Source of the DNA: JAZDDE01 sp039714435 | GTDB taxonomy: Bacteria; Gemmatimonadota; Gemmatimonadetes; Palauibacterales; Palauibacteraceae | Assembly: GCA_039714435.1 (NCBI GenBank) | Contig: JBDLJJ010000153.1 | Location: 1 to 5,539, forward strand | Length of the DNA stretch: 5,539 bases | Direction of reading: 5' to 3' | Shown: piece after piece, positions 1 through 5,539 of the stretch | How positions within the stretch are numbered: position 1 is the stretch's first letter | Layout of the letters: every line of letters begins with the position of its first letter | Translations under genes and position numbers: made by a program | Notes under the pieces: generated by a model | Databases searched by the model: none | What the model saw: the letters and a program-made list of their open reading frames with translations, nothing else | What the model was told of the DNA's origin: nothing

Positions 1-689
1 CACACGCTGGGAGTCGAATCCATATCCCAGGCGCGGGCCTTGAACAGGAATTCCTCGTGCACCAGGGCGCCCACCGGACAGACGTCTACGATGTTGCCGC
101 GAAATTCGTTCTCGAGCTGCTTGCCCGGAAACGTGTCGATATAGGCCTTGTGCCCACGCTGAGCGACGATGAGTGAATCGTCTCCCGCTACATCTCGCAT
201 GAAGCGGACGCAGCGCGTGCATATGATGCAGCGATCCGCGAAATACAGAATGTCCTCTGCTACCCGGTCGCGACCCAAAACCTGCTTGGCGTCCTCAAAC
301 CGGCTCTGCAGTTGACCTGTGTCCGATGCGTAGTCCTGCAACATGCACTGGCCCGCCGCGTCACAGATCGGGCAGTCCAGGGGGTGATTGAGCAGCAGGA
401 ACTCGATCACTGACTTGCGCGCCTGGCTGGCCGTTTCACTCTGGGTGTGGACGACCATTCCCTCCTGCACCGTCATGACGCAGGACGGCTGCAGCTTGCC
501 CTGTCCCTCAATCTCGACCAGACACACCCTGCACTGTGCCGGGCTGGTCGGAATACCGGGATGATAGCAGTAATGCGGGACGACTACGCCCGCGCGCTCA
601 GCGGCCTCGATAAGCCGAGTGCCCGCCGGAGCCGTCACAGGCACGCCGTCCACGGTCAGGTTGACGAGGTCCGATCTCTGTTCGCTCAT
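1..689 (-). CDS. nuoG: NADH-quinone oxidoreductase subunit G, N-terminal part (cut by window edge)
   Basis: Large iron-sulfur subunit of the complex I hydrophilic arm, passing electrons from NuoF towards NuoB. The 229 visible codons cover the complete N-terminal electron-transfer part. A plant-ferredoxin-like 2Fe-2S domain (about residues 8-90) has Cys41, Cys53, Cys56 and Cys70. A His-Cys 4Fe-4S motif follows with His102, Cys106, Cys109 and Cys115 (NHPLDCPICD). The next 4Fe-4S site has Cys154, Cys157, Cys160 and Cys204 (VDVCPVGAL). The C-terminal molybdopterin-oxidoreductase-like domain, and any N7 cluster ligands near residue 230, lie beyond coordinate 1. The ATG overlaps the nuoF TGA as ATGA, so translation is probably coupled; a GGAAGG Shine-Dalgarno sits 5 nt upstream. 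Seen directly: ligands, start, overlap. Family knowledge: cluster roles. NAD-linked formate dehydrogenase and hydrogenase subunits share this domain set, but the nuoABCDEF context settles the identity. Confidence 0.96.
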   Translation of the reverse strand, partial: MSEQRSDLVNLTVDGVPVTAPAGTRLIEAAERAGVVVPHYCYHPGIPTSPAQCRVCLVEIEGQGKLQPSCVMTVQEGMVVHTQSETASQARKSVIEFLLLNHPLDCPICDAAGQCMLQDYASDTGQLQSRFEDAKQVLGRDRVAEDILYFADRCIICTRCVRFMRDVAGDDSLIVAQRGHKAYIDTFPGKQLENEFRGNIVDVCPVGALVHEEFLFKARAWDMDSTPSV

Positions 690-1966
690 GCCCGCCTTCC
701 GGTCATGAGCGCCTCATACTCGCCACGGAACTTGTCCAGCGAAGAACGGAGCGGGAATACCACACTGTCCGCCAGAACGCAGATCGTCCGTCCGGTCATC
801 TGTTCGCACAGATCGTATAGCGTGTCGATGTCCGCCAGCTTGCCGTCGCCCGCCTCGATGCGCTGCAGAATCTTCACTATCCAGGAGGTTCCCTCGCGGC
901 ACTGCACGCACTGGCCGCACGACTCGTGGGCATAAAACTGGGCGATGCGCCGAATCGCGGGAACGATACGCGTGTCTTCGTCCATCACGATGGGCGACGC
1001 CGTGCCCAGCGAGCTTCCGGCTTCCTGCAGCCCTTCGTACGTACAGGGTATGTCCAGCTCGTCTTCAGTGAGCAGCGCCGTGGAACAGCCTCCGGGGATG
1101 ACAGCCTTGAGCCGCTTGTCGCCCGGTATGCCTCCGCAGACATCGAAGATCACGTCCCGAAGCGGCATGCCTAACGCCAGCTCGTAGGTACCCGGCCTGT
1201 TCAGGTGGCCTGAGCAGCACCAGAGCTTGGTTCCCGGGCTCTTCGCGGTTCCCCACTGCTGGTACCAGGCCGCGCCTTCGGTGATGATCATCGGCACCGC
1301 GGCCAGCGTTTCGACGTTGTTGACCGTGGTGGGCTTTCCGAACACGCCCGATTGCGCCGGGAACGGCGGCTTGATGCGGGGCTCGGCCCGCCCACCCACC
1401 AGAGAGCTCATCAGTCCGGTTTCTTCGCCGGCGATATAGGCACCCGCCCCGAGGTGAACGGTGACGTCGCACGACCAGCCGCTGTCCAGAATGTTCTCGC
1501 CGATCAGGCCCGCCTCGTAGGCTTCCACCACGGCGCCGTTCAGTATTCTGGTGTAGGGGAAATACTCTCCGCGCACATAGATGTAGACGTGCTCGGCCCG
1601 AATCGCCCGGGCCGCGATCAGGCAGCCTTCGATCAGTAGGTGCGGACACCAGCGGATGATCTCGCGGTCCTTGAACGCACCCGGCTCGCTCTCGTCGGCG
1701 TTGCAGCACAGGTAGTGAGCCTTACCGTCGTCCTGGGGCATGAAGCTCCATTTGAGCCCGGTCGGAAACCCTGCTCCACCGCGGCCTCTGAGCCCTGAAT
1801 CCTTGACCACTTCCGTGATCTCGTCCGGCGTCATGGTCACAGCCTTGCGGAGCGCTTCGTATCCGCCTTTCCCGGTCCACACATCGAGCTTGCGCGCCTC
1901 TGGATCGCCAAAGTGGCGCGACAGAATCGTCCCTATCTCGAGATCGTGGCTGTGCGGATATCCCAT
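686..1966 (-). CDS. nuoF: NADH-quinone oxidoreductase subunit F (NADH- and FMN-binding)
   Basis: Catalytic entry subunit of complex I in the cytoplasm: it oxidises NADH, reduces FMN and passes electrons to a 4Fe-4S cluster. The 426 residues match the family length. The glycine-rich nucleotide loop GLRGRGGAGFPTGLKW is at 58-73, the FMN segment NADESEPG at 89-96, the GEET motif at 180-183, and VNNVET at 215-220. Cluster ligands are Cys350, Cys353, Cys356 (SCGQCVQCREG) and Cys396. The segment PHLLIEG...YIYVRGEY (108-135) recalls Thermus Nqo1. Two family-conserved positions differ: Ala179 where AYICGEET is usual, and Val190 where SLEG is usual. There are 15 cysteines, far more than the four ligands. 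The gene starts 6 bp after the nuoE stop, with AGGG 4 nt before the ATG overlapping that stop, and ends overlapping nuoG by 4 bp. Identity is secure; the effect of the substitutions is not known. Confidence 0.97.
   Translation of the reverse strand: MGYPHSHDLEIGTILSRHFGDPEARKLDVWTGKGGYEALRKAVTMTPDEITEVVKDSGLRGRGGAGFPTGLKWSFMPQDDGKAHYLCCNADESEPGAFKDREIIRWCPHLLIEGCLIAARAIRAEHVYIYVRGEYFPYTRILNGAVVEAYEAGLIGENILDSGWSCDVTVHLGAGAYIAGEETGLMSSLVGGRAEPRIKPPFPAQSGVFGKPTTVNNVETLAAVPMIITEGAAWYQQWGTAKSPGTKLWCCSGHLNRPGTYELALGMPLRDVIFDVCGGIPGDKRLKAVIPGGCSTALLTEDELDIPCTYEGLQEAGSSLGTASPIVMDEDTRIVPAIRRIAQFYAHESCGQCVQCREGTSWIVKILQRIEAGDGKLADIDTLYDLCEQMTGRTICVLADSVVFPLRSSLDKFRGEYEALMTGRRA
695..700 (-). promoter_or_regulatory. 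Ribosome binding site of nuoG
   Basis: GGAAGG lies 5 nt upstream of the nuoG ATG, inside the last codons of nuoF. It supports the ATG that overlaps the nuoF stop codon as the true nuoG start. Confidence 0.6.
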
Positions 1967-1972
1967 GTCGCC

Positions 1973-2515
1973 CTAACTCAGCCGGTCCAGAACGTCCGGA
2001 ACCGAGTCCGGAGTCACGTTTTCGAAGTACTCGTCATTGATCTGAACCGCCGTGGCGAATCCGCAGGCGCCGAGACACTCCGCTTCCATCACGGTGAAGC
2101 GGCCGTCCTCTGATGTTTCCCCCGGACCCGTTCCGGCCTCCTCCAGAAAACGGCTCATTACCGCGTCGGCCCCGTTCAGGTGACAGGCGATGTTCGTACA
2201 CACCTGAATGAGGTGCCGCCCCACCGGATGCTTGTTGTACATCGTGTAGAAGCTGGCCACGGAGTGGACGTAGGCGGGCGTGATGTCCAGCTGCGCGGCG
2301 ATTTCCTCCATCGCGGCTGATGACACCCACCCATTTCTCTCCTGCGCGTAGTTCAGAAGCGGAAGCAGCGCGGCCTTCTTTTCCGGGTAGCGGCTGATCG
2401 CGCTCTCCACGCGCTCCCGGCCCTCGTCGTCCTCGAACAGGATCTCCGTGGGCCTCAGGTCCGCTGTCTGGAACGGCTGCGCACCGGCTACCGCCGGATG
2501 TATCCGCTTCCCCAT
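1973..2515 (-). CDS. nuoE: NADH-quinone oxidoreductase subunit E (thioredoxin-like 2Fe-2S)
   Basis: Partner of NuoF in the NADH dehydrogenase module, carrying the off-path 2Fe-2S cluster N1a. The protein is 180 residues, within the family range. An N-terminal helical part (about 34-95) contains LLPLLNYAQERNGW and the ASFYTMY segment. The thioredoxin-like domain follows, with the four ligands Cys106, Cys111 (VCTNIAC), Cys147 and Cys151 (ECLGACG). After the last Cys the sequence reads GFATAVQIND, whereas the family normally has an Ala-Pro there; Thr155 replaces the proline. The first 30 or so residues precede the conserved domain and look like a variable tail. The ATG at 2515 is preceded by GAGGG at 7 nt, which overlaps the nuoCD stop codon, and the intergenic gap is 10 bp, so coupling with nuoCD is likely. 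Related subunits occur in NAD-reducing hydrogenases and formate dehydrogenases; the operon context makes NuoE the clear call. Confidence 0.96.
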   Translation of the reverse strand: MGKRIHPAVAGAQPFQTADLRPTEILFEDDEGRERVESAISRYPEKKAALLPLLNYAQERNGWVSSAAMEEIAAQLDITPAYVHSVASFYTMYNKHPVGRHLIQVCTNIACHLNGADAVMSRFLEEAGTGPGETSEDGRFTVMEAECLGACGFATAVQINDEYFENVTPDSVPDVLDRLS

Positions 2516-2522
2516 CAGTCGG

Positions 2523-2527
2523 CCCTC
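2523..2527 (-). promoter_or_regulatory. Ribosome binding site of nuoE
   Basis: GAGGG lies 7 nt upstream of the nuoE ATG and overlaps the TGA stop of nuoCD (2526-2528). It supports the chosen nuoE start and suggests that ribosomes ending nuoCD reinitiate on nuoE. Confidence 0.5.
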
Positions 2528-4361
2528 ACCGGTCGATCTCGCCCAGAACGATGTCCAGGCTCGCGTTGACCGCGATCAGATCGGCCAGGATCGATCCTTC
2601 GGCCATCCGGGCCAGGGCTCCCAGATTGACGAACGACGGGCCGCGGAAACGGCAGCGCACCGGCTTCGATCCCCCGTCCGAGACGAGCCCGAAGCCGAGC
2701 TCGCCCTTTGACGCTTCGATCGAAGACCAGACCTCCCCCGCCGGGACCCTCAACCCCTCCATGACCAGCTTAAAGTGCGCGATCATCGAATCGATACTCG
2801 ACATGGAGGCACTCTTGGGCGGCAGGATAATCGACGGATCGTCGACATTGATCGGTCCACCCGGCAGCCGGTCGAGCGCCTGCTGTATGATGCGGACACT
2901 CTGCCGCATCTCCTCGACCCGGACCATGTAGCGATCGTAAGTGTCCCCGTGCGCTCCGACCGGGAGATCGAAATCGTACTCATCGTAGCCCAAGTAGGGG
3001 CGAGCCTTTCTTACGTCATAGGCGACGCCGGAAGCCCTGAGATTGGGGCCGGTCAGGCCATAATTGATCGCCGTTTCGCCGTCGATAATTCCGACATCGA
3101 CTGTCCGCCCGAGCCAGATCGAGTTCTTGGACAGCAGCCGCTCCACCTCGTCCAGCGTATCCGGCAGTGTGTTGGCGAAATCGCGCATGGCGTCAACCCA
3201 GCCCGCTGGCAAGTCCGCCATCATTCCGCCGATGCGCGTAACCGAGGTGGTGAGCCGGGCCCCGGAGTACGCCTCGTGCAGGTTGTACACGCGCTCGCGT
3301 TCTTCGAACGTGTACAGGAAAACGGTGAAGGCTCCCAGGTCGATGCCCGTCGTCCCCAGCCACAGCAAGTGGCCCTGGATGCGGTTCAGTTCGCTGAGCA
3401 GAACACGGACGACCTGGCAGCGGGGCGTGATCTGCACGCCCAGCAGACTCTCGACCGCCTGGGCGTATCCGATGTTGTAGAGCATCGGAGCCAAATAGTC
3501 CATGCGATCGGTGTACGGCACGACCTGGTTCCATTCCCGGTATTCGCACGTTTTCTCGAAGCCAGTATGCAGGTAGCCCAGGTGAGGGATACAGCGCAGA
3601 ACCATCTCTCCGTCCAGTTCCAGGACGAGACGCAGCACTCCGTGCGTGGCCGGATGCTGCGGGCCGAGATTGATCACCATGTGCTCGCCGTCGAGGCCAT
3701 GCCCTCGGGCAGCCTCCTCGGGCCTGACTGCCGGCGGAAGTTCGGGCTTCAACTCACCCGCCATGCGGAGTTCTTCACGGGCATAGACGTCTTCCCGGCT
3801 CCGATTCATGGCCCGGCGCGTCTGCTCAGACCGGCTGAACCTGCCCCGCAGGGGAAACTCTTTACGGAGCGGGAATCCCTCGTCGTAGTTCTCGGGCATG
3901 AGGATGCGGCGCAGGTCCGGGTGACCCTCGAACGTGATGCCGAACATGTCGAACGTTTCACGCTCTAGCCAGTTGGCGGTCTCCCACAAGCTGGCCAGGC
4001 TCGAGACCTTGAGATTGTCCAGCGGAAGTTGGGTTACGACTCGGAGTCGGCGTCCGTGTTTCATCGACCACAGCGGATACCACACCTGAATGGGCCGCTG
4101 GCCACCGTGGTCCACCCCCATCACGTCAAGCAGCAGGTCATACGCCTGCCCACCATCCGTCTTCAGATAGGACAGCACCTCGAACAGCGAATCCGGGTCC
4201 ACCTCGATGACCGGGCAACCGTCGGCGTCCAACCGTACGTCCCGAATCTTGTCGCCGAATTCTTCCCGGACAGCGACGACGGATGGCTCGCTATCGGCCC
4301 CCTCCTCGCGAAGAGGGGCAGCCAATACCAGGTCGGGCGTAGGCGCCTCCTGAGTGGGCAT
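2526..4361 (-). CDS. nuoCD: Fused NADH-quinone oxidoreductase subunit C/D
   Basis: Single 611-residue polypeptide combining NuoC (30-kDa) and NuoD (49-kDa) of the quinone-reducing module, next to NuoB on the cytoplasmic side. The NuoC domain is about residues 25-185, with the signature ERETFDMFG (133-141) and GHPDLRRILMP (146-156) followed by FPLRKEFPLRG. A charged, proline-containing linker covers about 186-227. The NuoD domain runs from about 228 to the end, with LGPQHPATHG (232-241), LGYLHTGFEK, TDRMDYL (284-290), GTTGIDLGAF and the typical C-terminus GEIDR. By alignment to Thermus Nqo4 from memory, His240 and Tyr289 match the quinone-binding His38 and Tyr87. E. coli NuoCD is of similar length, but its NuoD half has different motifs (SAHG, DRIEYL). 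The reading frame is open with no stop through the linker. The ATG lies 3 bp after the nuoB stop; no strong Shine-Dalgarno is visible at normal spacing, which fits coupling to nuoB. Confidence 0.96.
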   Translation of the reverse strand: MPTQEAPTPDLVLAAPLREEGADSEPSVVAVREEFGDKIRDVRLDADGCPVIEVDPDSLFEVLSYLKTDGGQAYDLLLDVMGVDHGGQRPIQVWYPLWSMKHGRRLRVVTQLPLDNLKVSSLASLWETANWLERETFDMFGITFEGHPDLRRILMPENYDEGFPLRKEFPLRGRFSRSEQTRRAMNRSREDVYAREELRMAGELKPELPPAVRPEEAARGHGLDGEHMVINLGPQHPATHGVLRLVLELDGEMVLRCIPHLGYLHTGFEKTCEYREWNQVVPYTDRMDYLAPMLYNIGYAQAVESLLGVQITPRCQVVRVLLSELNRIQGHLLWLGTTGIDLGAFTVFLYTFEERERVYNLHEAYSGARLTTSVTRIGGMMADLPAGWVDAMRDFANTLPDTLDEVERLLSKNSIWLGRTVDVGIIDGETAINYGLTGPNLRASGVAYDVRKARPYLGYDEYDFDLPVGAHGDTYDRYMVRVEEMRQSVRIIQQALDRLPGGPINVDDPSIILPPKSASMSSIDSMIAHFKLVMEGLRVPAGEVWSSIEASKGELGFGLVSDGGSKPVRCRFRGPSFVNLGALARMAEGSILADLIAVNASLDIVLGEIDR

Positions 4362-4364
4362 TCG

Positions 4365-5105
4365 CTAGCCGCCGTGCTCCAGCTTGCGCTCACGCCGGTC
4401 ACGCGGCCGCTGCACAGCGTCGCTGGGCTCGATTCCGCTGACCCTGTTCTGGATGGTGGAGTTTCCGAATGGCTGGGTGACCAATTCGATAGTCTCGGGC
4501 GGCAGGTTCGGGGCGCCCACAGCCTCCGGGCTCTCGGCACGCAGCCCCGGCATGGCCAGCGACTCACCCGTGATCTTCTCCTGGATCATGAGCAGACCGT
4601 AGATCAGACCTTCCGGACGGGGCGGACAGCCGGGTACGTATACGTCGACAGGTATGATCGTATCGATGCCCTGGACGATCGTGTAGTTGTCGAACATTCC
4701 GCCCGAGCTGGCGCAGGCGCCCATCGACACGCACCACTTGGGCTGCGGCATCTGATCCCACACGCGGCGTAGAACGGGGGCCAACTTGTACGTAACGCGG
4801 CCGGCGACAATCATCAGATCGGCCTGCCGGGGGCTGAACGACATGCGTTCCATGCCGAACCTGGCGATGTCGTATTTGGATGCCGCCGAGGCCATCATCT
4901 CGATTCCGCAGCACGCCGTTCCGAACGGCATGGGCCAGATCGAGTTTCGCCGCGCCCAGTTGATAACGTGGTCCAGACGCGTCGTGAGCCACGAATGGGG
5001 GACGCCGGTGTCTGTCTGCCCCGGATCCGCGGGATCGACGATGGGGAGGTTTCGCGAATCGCTCAACAACTCAGTCCCATTGGAGCGCTCCTTTGCGCCA
5101 GGCAT
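4365..5105 (-). CDS. nuoB: NADH-quinone oxidoreductase subunit B (cluster N2)
   Basis: Carries 4Fe-4S cluster N2, the last redox centre before quinone, and forms the quinone site with NuoD. From the ATG at 5105 the protein has 246 residues. Ligands are the adjacent Cys65-Cys66 (FGTACCGIE), Cys131 (SMGACASSGG) and Cys160 (YVPGCPPRPEG). Conserved core covers about 43-178. Beyond it lies a tail of about 66 residues, rich in Pro, Glu and Arg, which many NuoB proteins lack. The start is uncertain. The frame stays open up to 5375, but that part overlaps nuoA and is its shadow. The ATG at 5105 overlaps nuoA by 35 bp and has no clear Shine-Dalgarno. TTG codons at 5069 and 5066, directly after the nuoA stop, are the alternatives and would give 234 or 233 residues. 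The start choice does not affect the conserved core. The stop is 3 bp before nuoCD. Confidence 0.95.
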   Translation of the reverse strand: MPGAKERSNGTELLSDSRNLPIVDPADPGQTDTGVPHSWLTTRLDHVINWARRNSIWPMPFGTACCGIEMMASAASKYDIARFGMERMSFSPRQADLMIVAGRVTYKLAPVLRRVWDQMPQPKWCVSMGACASSGGMFDNYTIVQGIDTIIPVDVYVPGCPPRPEGLIYGLLMIQEKITGESLAMPGLRAESPEAVGAPNLPPETIELVTQPFGNSTIQNRVSGIEPSDAVQRPRDRRERKLEHGG

Positions 5106-5475
5106 ACGCCAGGCCCGCGGCCAGAACAGCCATGAACACGAGCATCTCGATAAGACCGAACAAGCCCAGGGAGCGGTACACGACAGCCCACGGGATGAAG
5201 AAGATCGTCTCGATATCGAACACGATGAACAGCATCGCGACGATATAGAACTTGATCGAATACCGCTCTCGCGTGTCTCCCAGCGGATCCATGCCCGACT
5301 CGTACGCCCTTGCCTTGGCGGGCGTCGGCCGGTACACGCTGGCCAGATGCGACAGGCCCAGCAGCGCGGCTGCATTCAGGATTCCGACGATCAGGACTAT
5401 CGCGATTCCTAGGTACGCCTGTCCCATCACTATGCCGGTTGTCTTGTGAATTTGTTCACTTGAGGCGCCGAACAT
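5071..5475 (-). CDS. nuoA: NADH-quinone oxidoreductase subunit A (membrane)
   Basis: Small membrane subunit at the junction of the hydrophilic and membrane arms, near the quinone channel. The 134 residues contain three predicted membrane helices at about 19-41, 74-96 and 104-126. The long loop between the first two carries the family motif YESGMDPLGD (58-67), and the second helix carries FDIE (86-89), with the conserved acidic residues Asp87 and Glu89; Glu110 lies in the third helix. It is the first gene of the visible cluster and its TGA stop falls inside or just before nuoB. The start is uncertain. ATG at 5475 is the most upstream in-frame start, since a TGA stop lies at 5497-5499. It gives 16 polar residues before the first helix, with only a weak CAGG at 2 nt. 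ATG at 5427 (Met17) would give 118 residues, close to many NuoA proteins, but it also lacks a good Shine-Dalgarno. Confidence 0.94.
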   Translation of the reverse strand: MFGASSEQIHKTTGIVMGQAYLGIAIVLIVGILNAAALLGLSHLASVYRPTPAKARAYESGMDPLGDTRERYSIKFYIVAMLFIVFDIETIFFIPWAVVYRSLGLFGLIEMLVFMAVLAAGLAYAWRKGALQWD

Positions 5476-5500
5476 AGCCTGCTTCGGGATGGGGCGTCAA
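5471..5500 (-). promoter_or_regulatory. Possible sigma70-like promoter for the nuo operon (weak)
   Basis: TTGACG (5495-5500) matches five of six bases of the -35 consensus. At 18 bp spacing, TATGTT (5471-5476) matches four of six of the -10 consensus. The -10 would overlap the nuoA ATG at 5475, so transcription would begin inside the present nuoA reading frame; the box is meaningful only if nuoA starts at 5427. Otherwise the match is chance. Rated low because hexamer matches of this quality occur often. Confidence 0.2.
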
Positions 5501-5511
5501 GCGGCCAGAAA

Positions 5512-5526
5512 CCCTAATAGATAGGG
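5512..5526. repeat. Short inverted repeat upstream of nuoA
   Basis: CCCTA, a 5-base spacer (ATAGA) and TAGGG form a perfect 5-bp palindrome about 37 bp upstream of the first nuoA ATG. It is the only AT-richer patch in the leader. On the nuoA strand it is followed by just three T residues, too few for a convincing intrinsic terminator. It could be a small operator or simply chance. Confidence 0.25.
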
Positions 5527-5539
5527 ACTTGCGAGCACT

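Noticed and set aside
1065..1709. Minus-strand frame of 214 codons inside nuoF
   Set aside because: Out-of-frame reading of nuoF with an Arg-rich translation and no domain; nuoF itself is continuous, so no frameshift is implied.
2775..3968. Long plus-strand open frame of 397 codons antisense to nuoCD
   Set aside because: It lies wholly within a clearly conserved gene, its translation shows no recognisable domain, and long antisense frames are expected in GC-rich coding DNA.
4029..4772. Plus-strand open frame of 247 codons antisense to nuoB/nuoCD
   Set aside because: It spans the nuoB-nuoCD junction on the opposite strand, has a low-complexity His/Arg/Asp-rich translation, and has no family signature; it is a shadow frame.
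5106..5375. Upstream extension of the nuoB frame by 90 codons
   Set aside because: This part reads the nuoA coding sequence in another frame; it gives a Cys/Arg/Ser-rich peptide with no similarity to NuoB, and the NuoB core needs none of it.
4786..5412. Plus-strand open frame of 208 codons antisense to nuoA/nuoB
   Set aside because: Covers the opposite strand of two conserved genes, with a His/Asp/Glu-rich translation typical of antisense shadow frames.
5512..5531. Possible intrinsic terminator upstream of nuoA
   Set aside because: The stem is only 5 bp with two A-T pairs, and just three T residues follow on the nuoA strand; too weak for a rho-independent terminator.
1..5539. Search for a novel system, mobile element, CRISPR array, tRNA or other RNA gene
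   Set aside because: About 99 % of the window is accounted for by six conserved complex I genes in standard order; no direct-repeat array, transposase or structured RNA was recognised.

Overview
The window is a stretch of a type I NADH dehydrogenase (respiratory complex I, nuo) operon, and everything recognisable is on the minus strand. In transcription order it holds nuoA, nuoB, a fused nuoCD, nuoE, nuoF and the first 229 codons of nuoG, which runs off the window at coordinate 1. Spacing is tight throughout: nuoA/nuoB overlap by up to 35 bp depending on the nuoB start, nuoB-nuoCD are 3 bp apart, nuoCD-nuoE 10 bp, nuoE-nuoF 6 bp, and nuoF/nuoG share an ATGA 4-bp overlap. The order is the standard nuoABCDEFG order; nuoH-N would be expected beyond coordinate 1 but cannot be seen.

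The genes build most of the hydrophilic arm. NuoF takes electrons from NADH onto FMN; NuoE (2Fe-2S), NuoF (4Fe-4S) and NuoG (2Fe-2S plus 4Fe-4S clusters) carry them along the wire; NuoB holds the terminal cluster N2; NuoCD forms the quinone-reducing module with NuoB. NuoA is a small membrane subunit at the junction with the proton-pumping arm. All cluster ligands that fall within the window are present, so the complex looks functional.

The organism is a GC-rich bacterium (about 60 % by eye). The NuoD half and NuoF resemble from memory the Thermus/Rhodothermus/Gemmatimonadota style of complex I more than the enterobacterial style, yet NuoC and NuoD are fused as in E. coli. A Gemmatimonadota- or Rhodothermota-like source is a guess, not a demonstrated assignment.

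Only about 64 bases at the high-coordinate end (5476-5539) lie outside genes. They are upstream of nuoA and carry a weak sigma70-like -35 hexamer and a short inverted repeat. I found no mobile element, CRISPR array, RNA gene or novel system. The points worth a second look are details: the C-D fusion, unusual residues in NuoF and NuoE, a NuoB C-terminal tail, and the uncertain starts of nuoA and nuoB.
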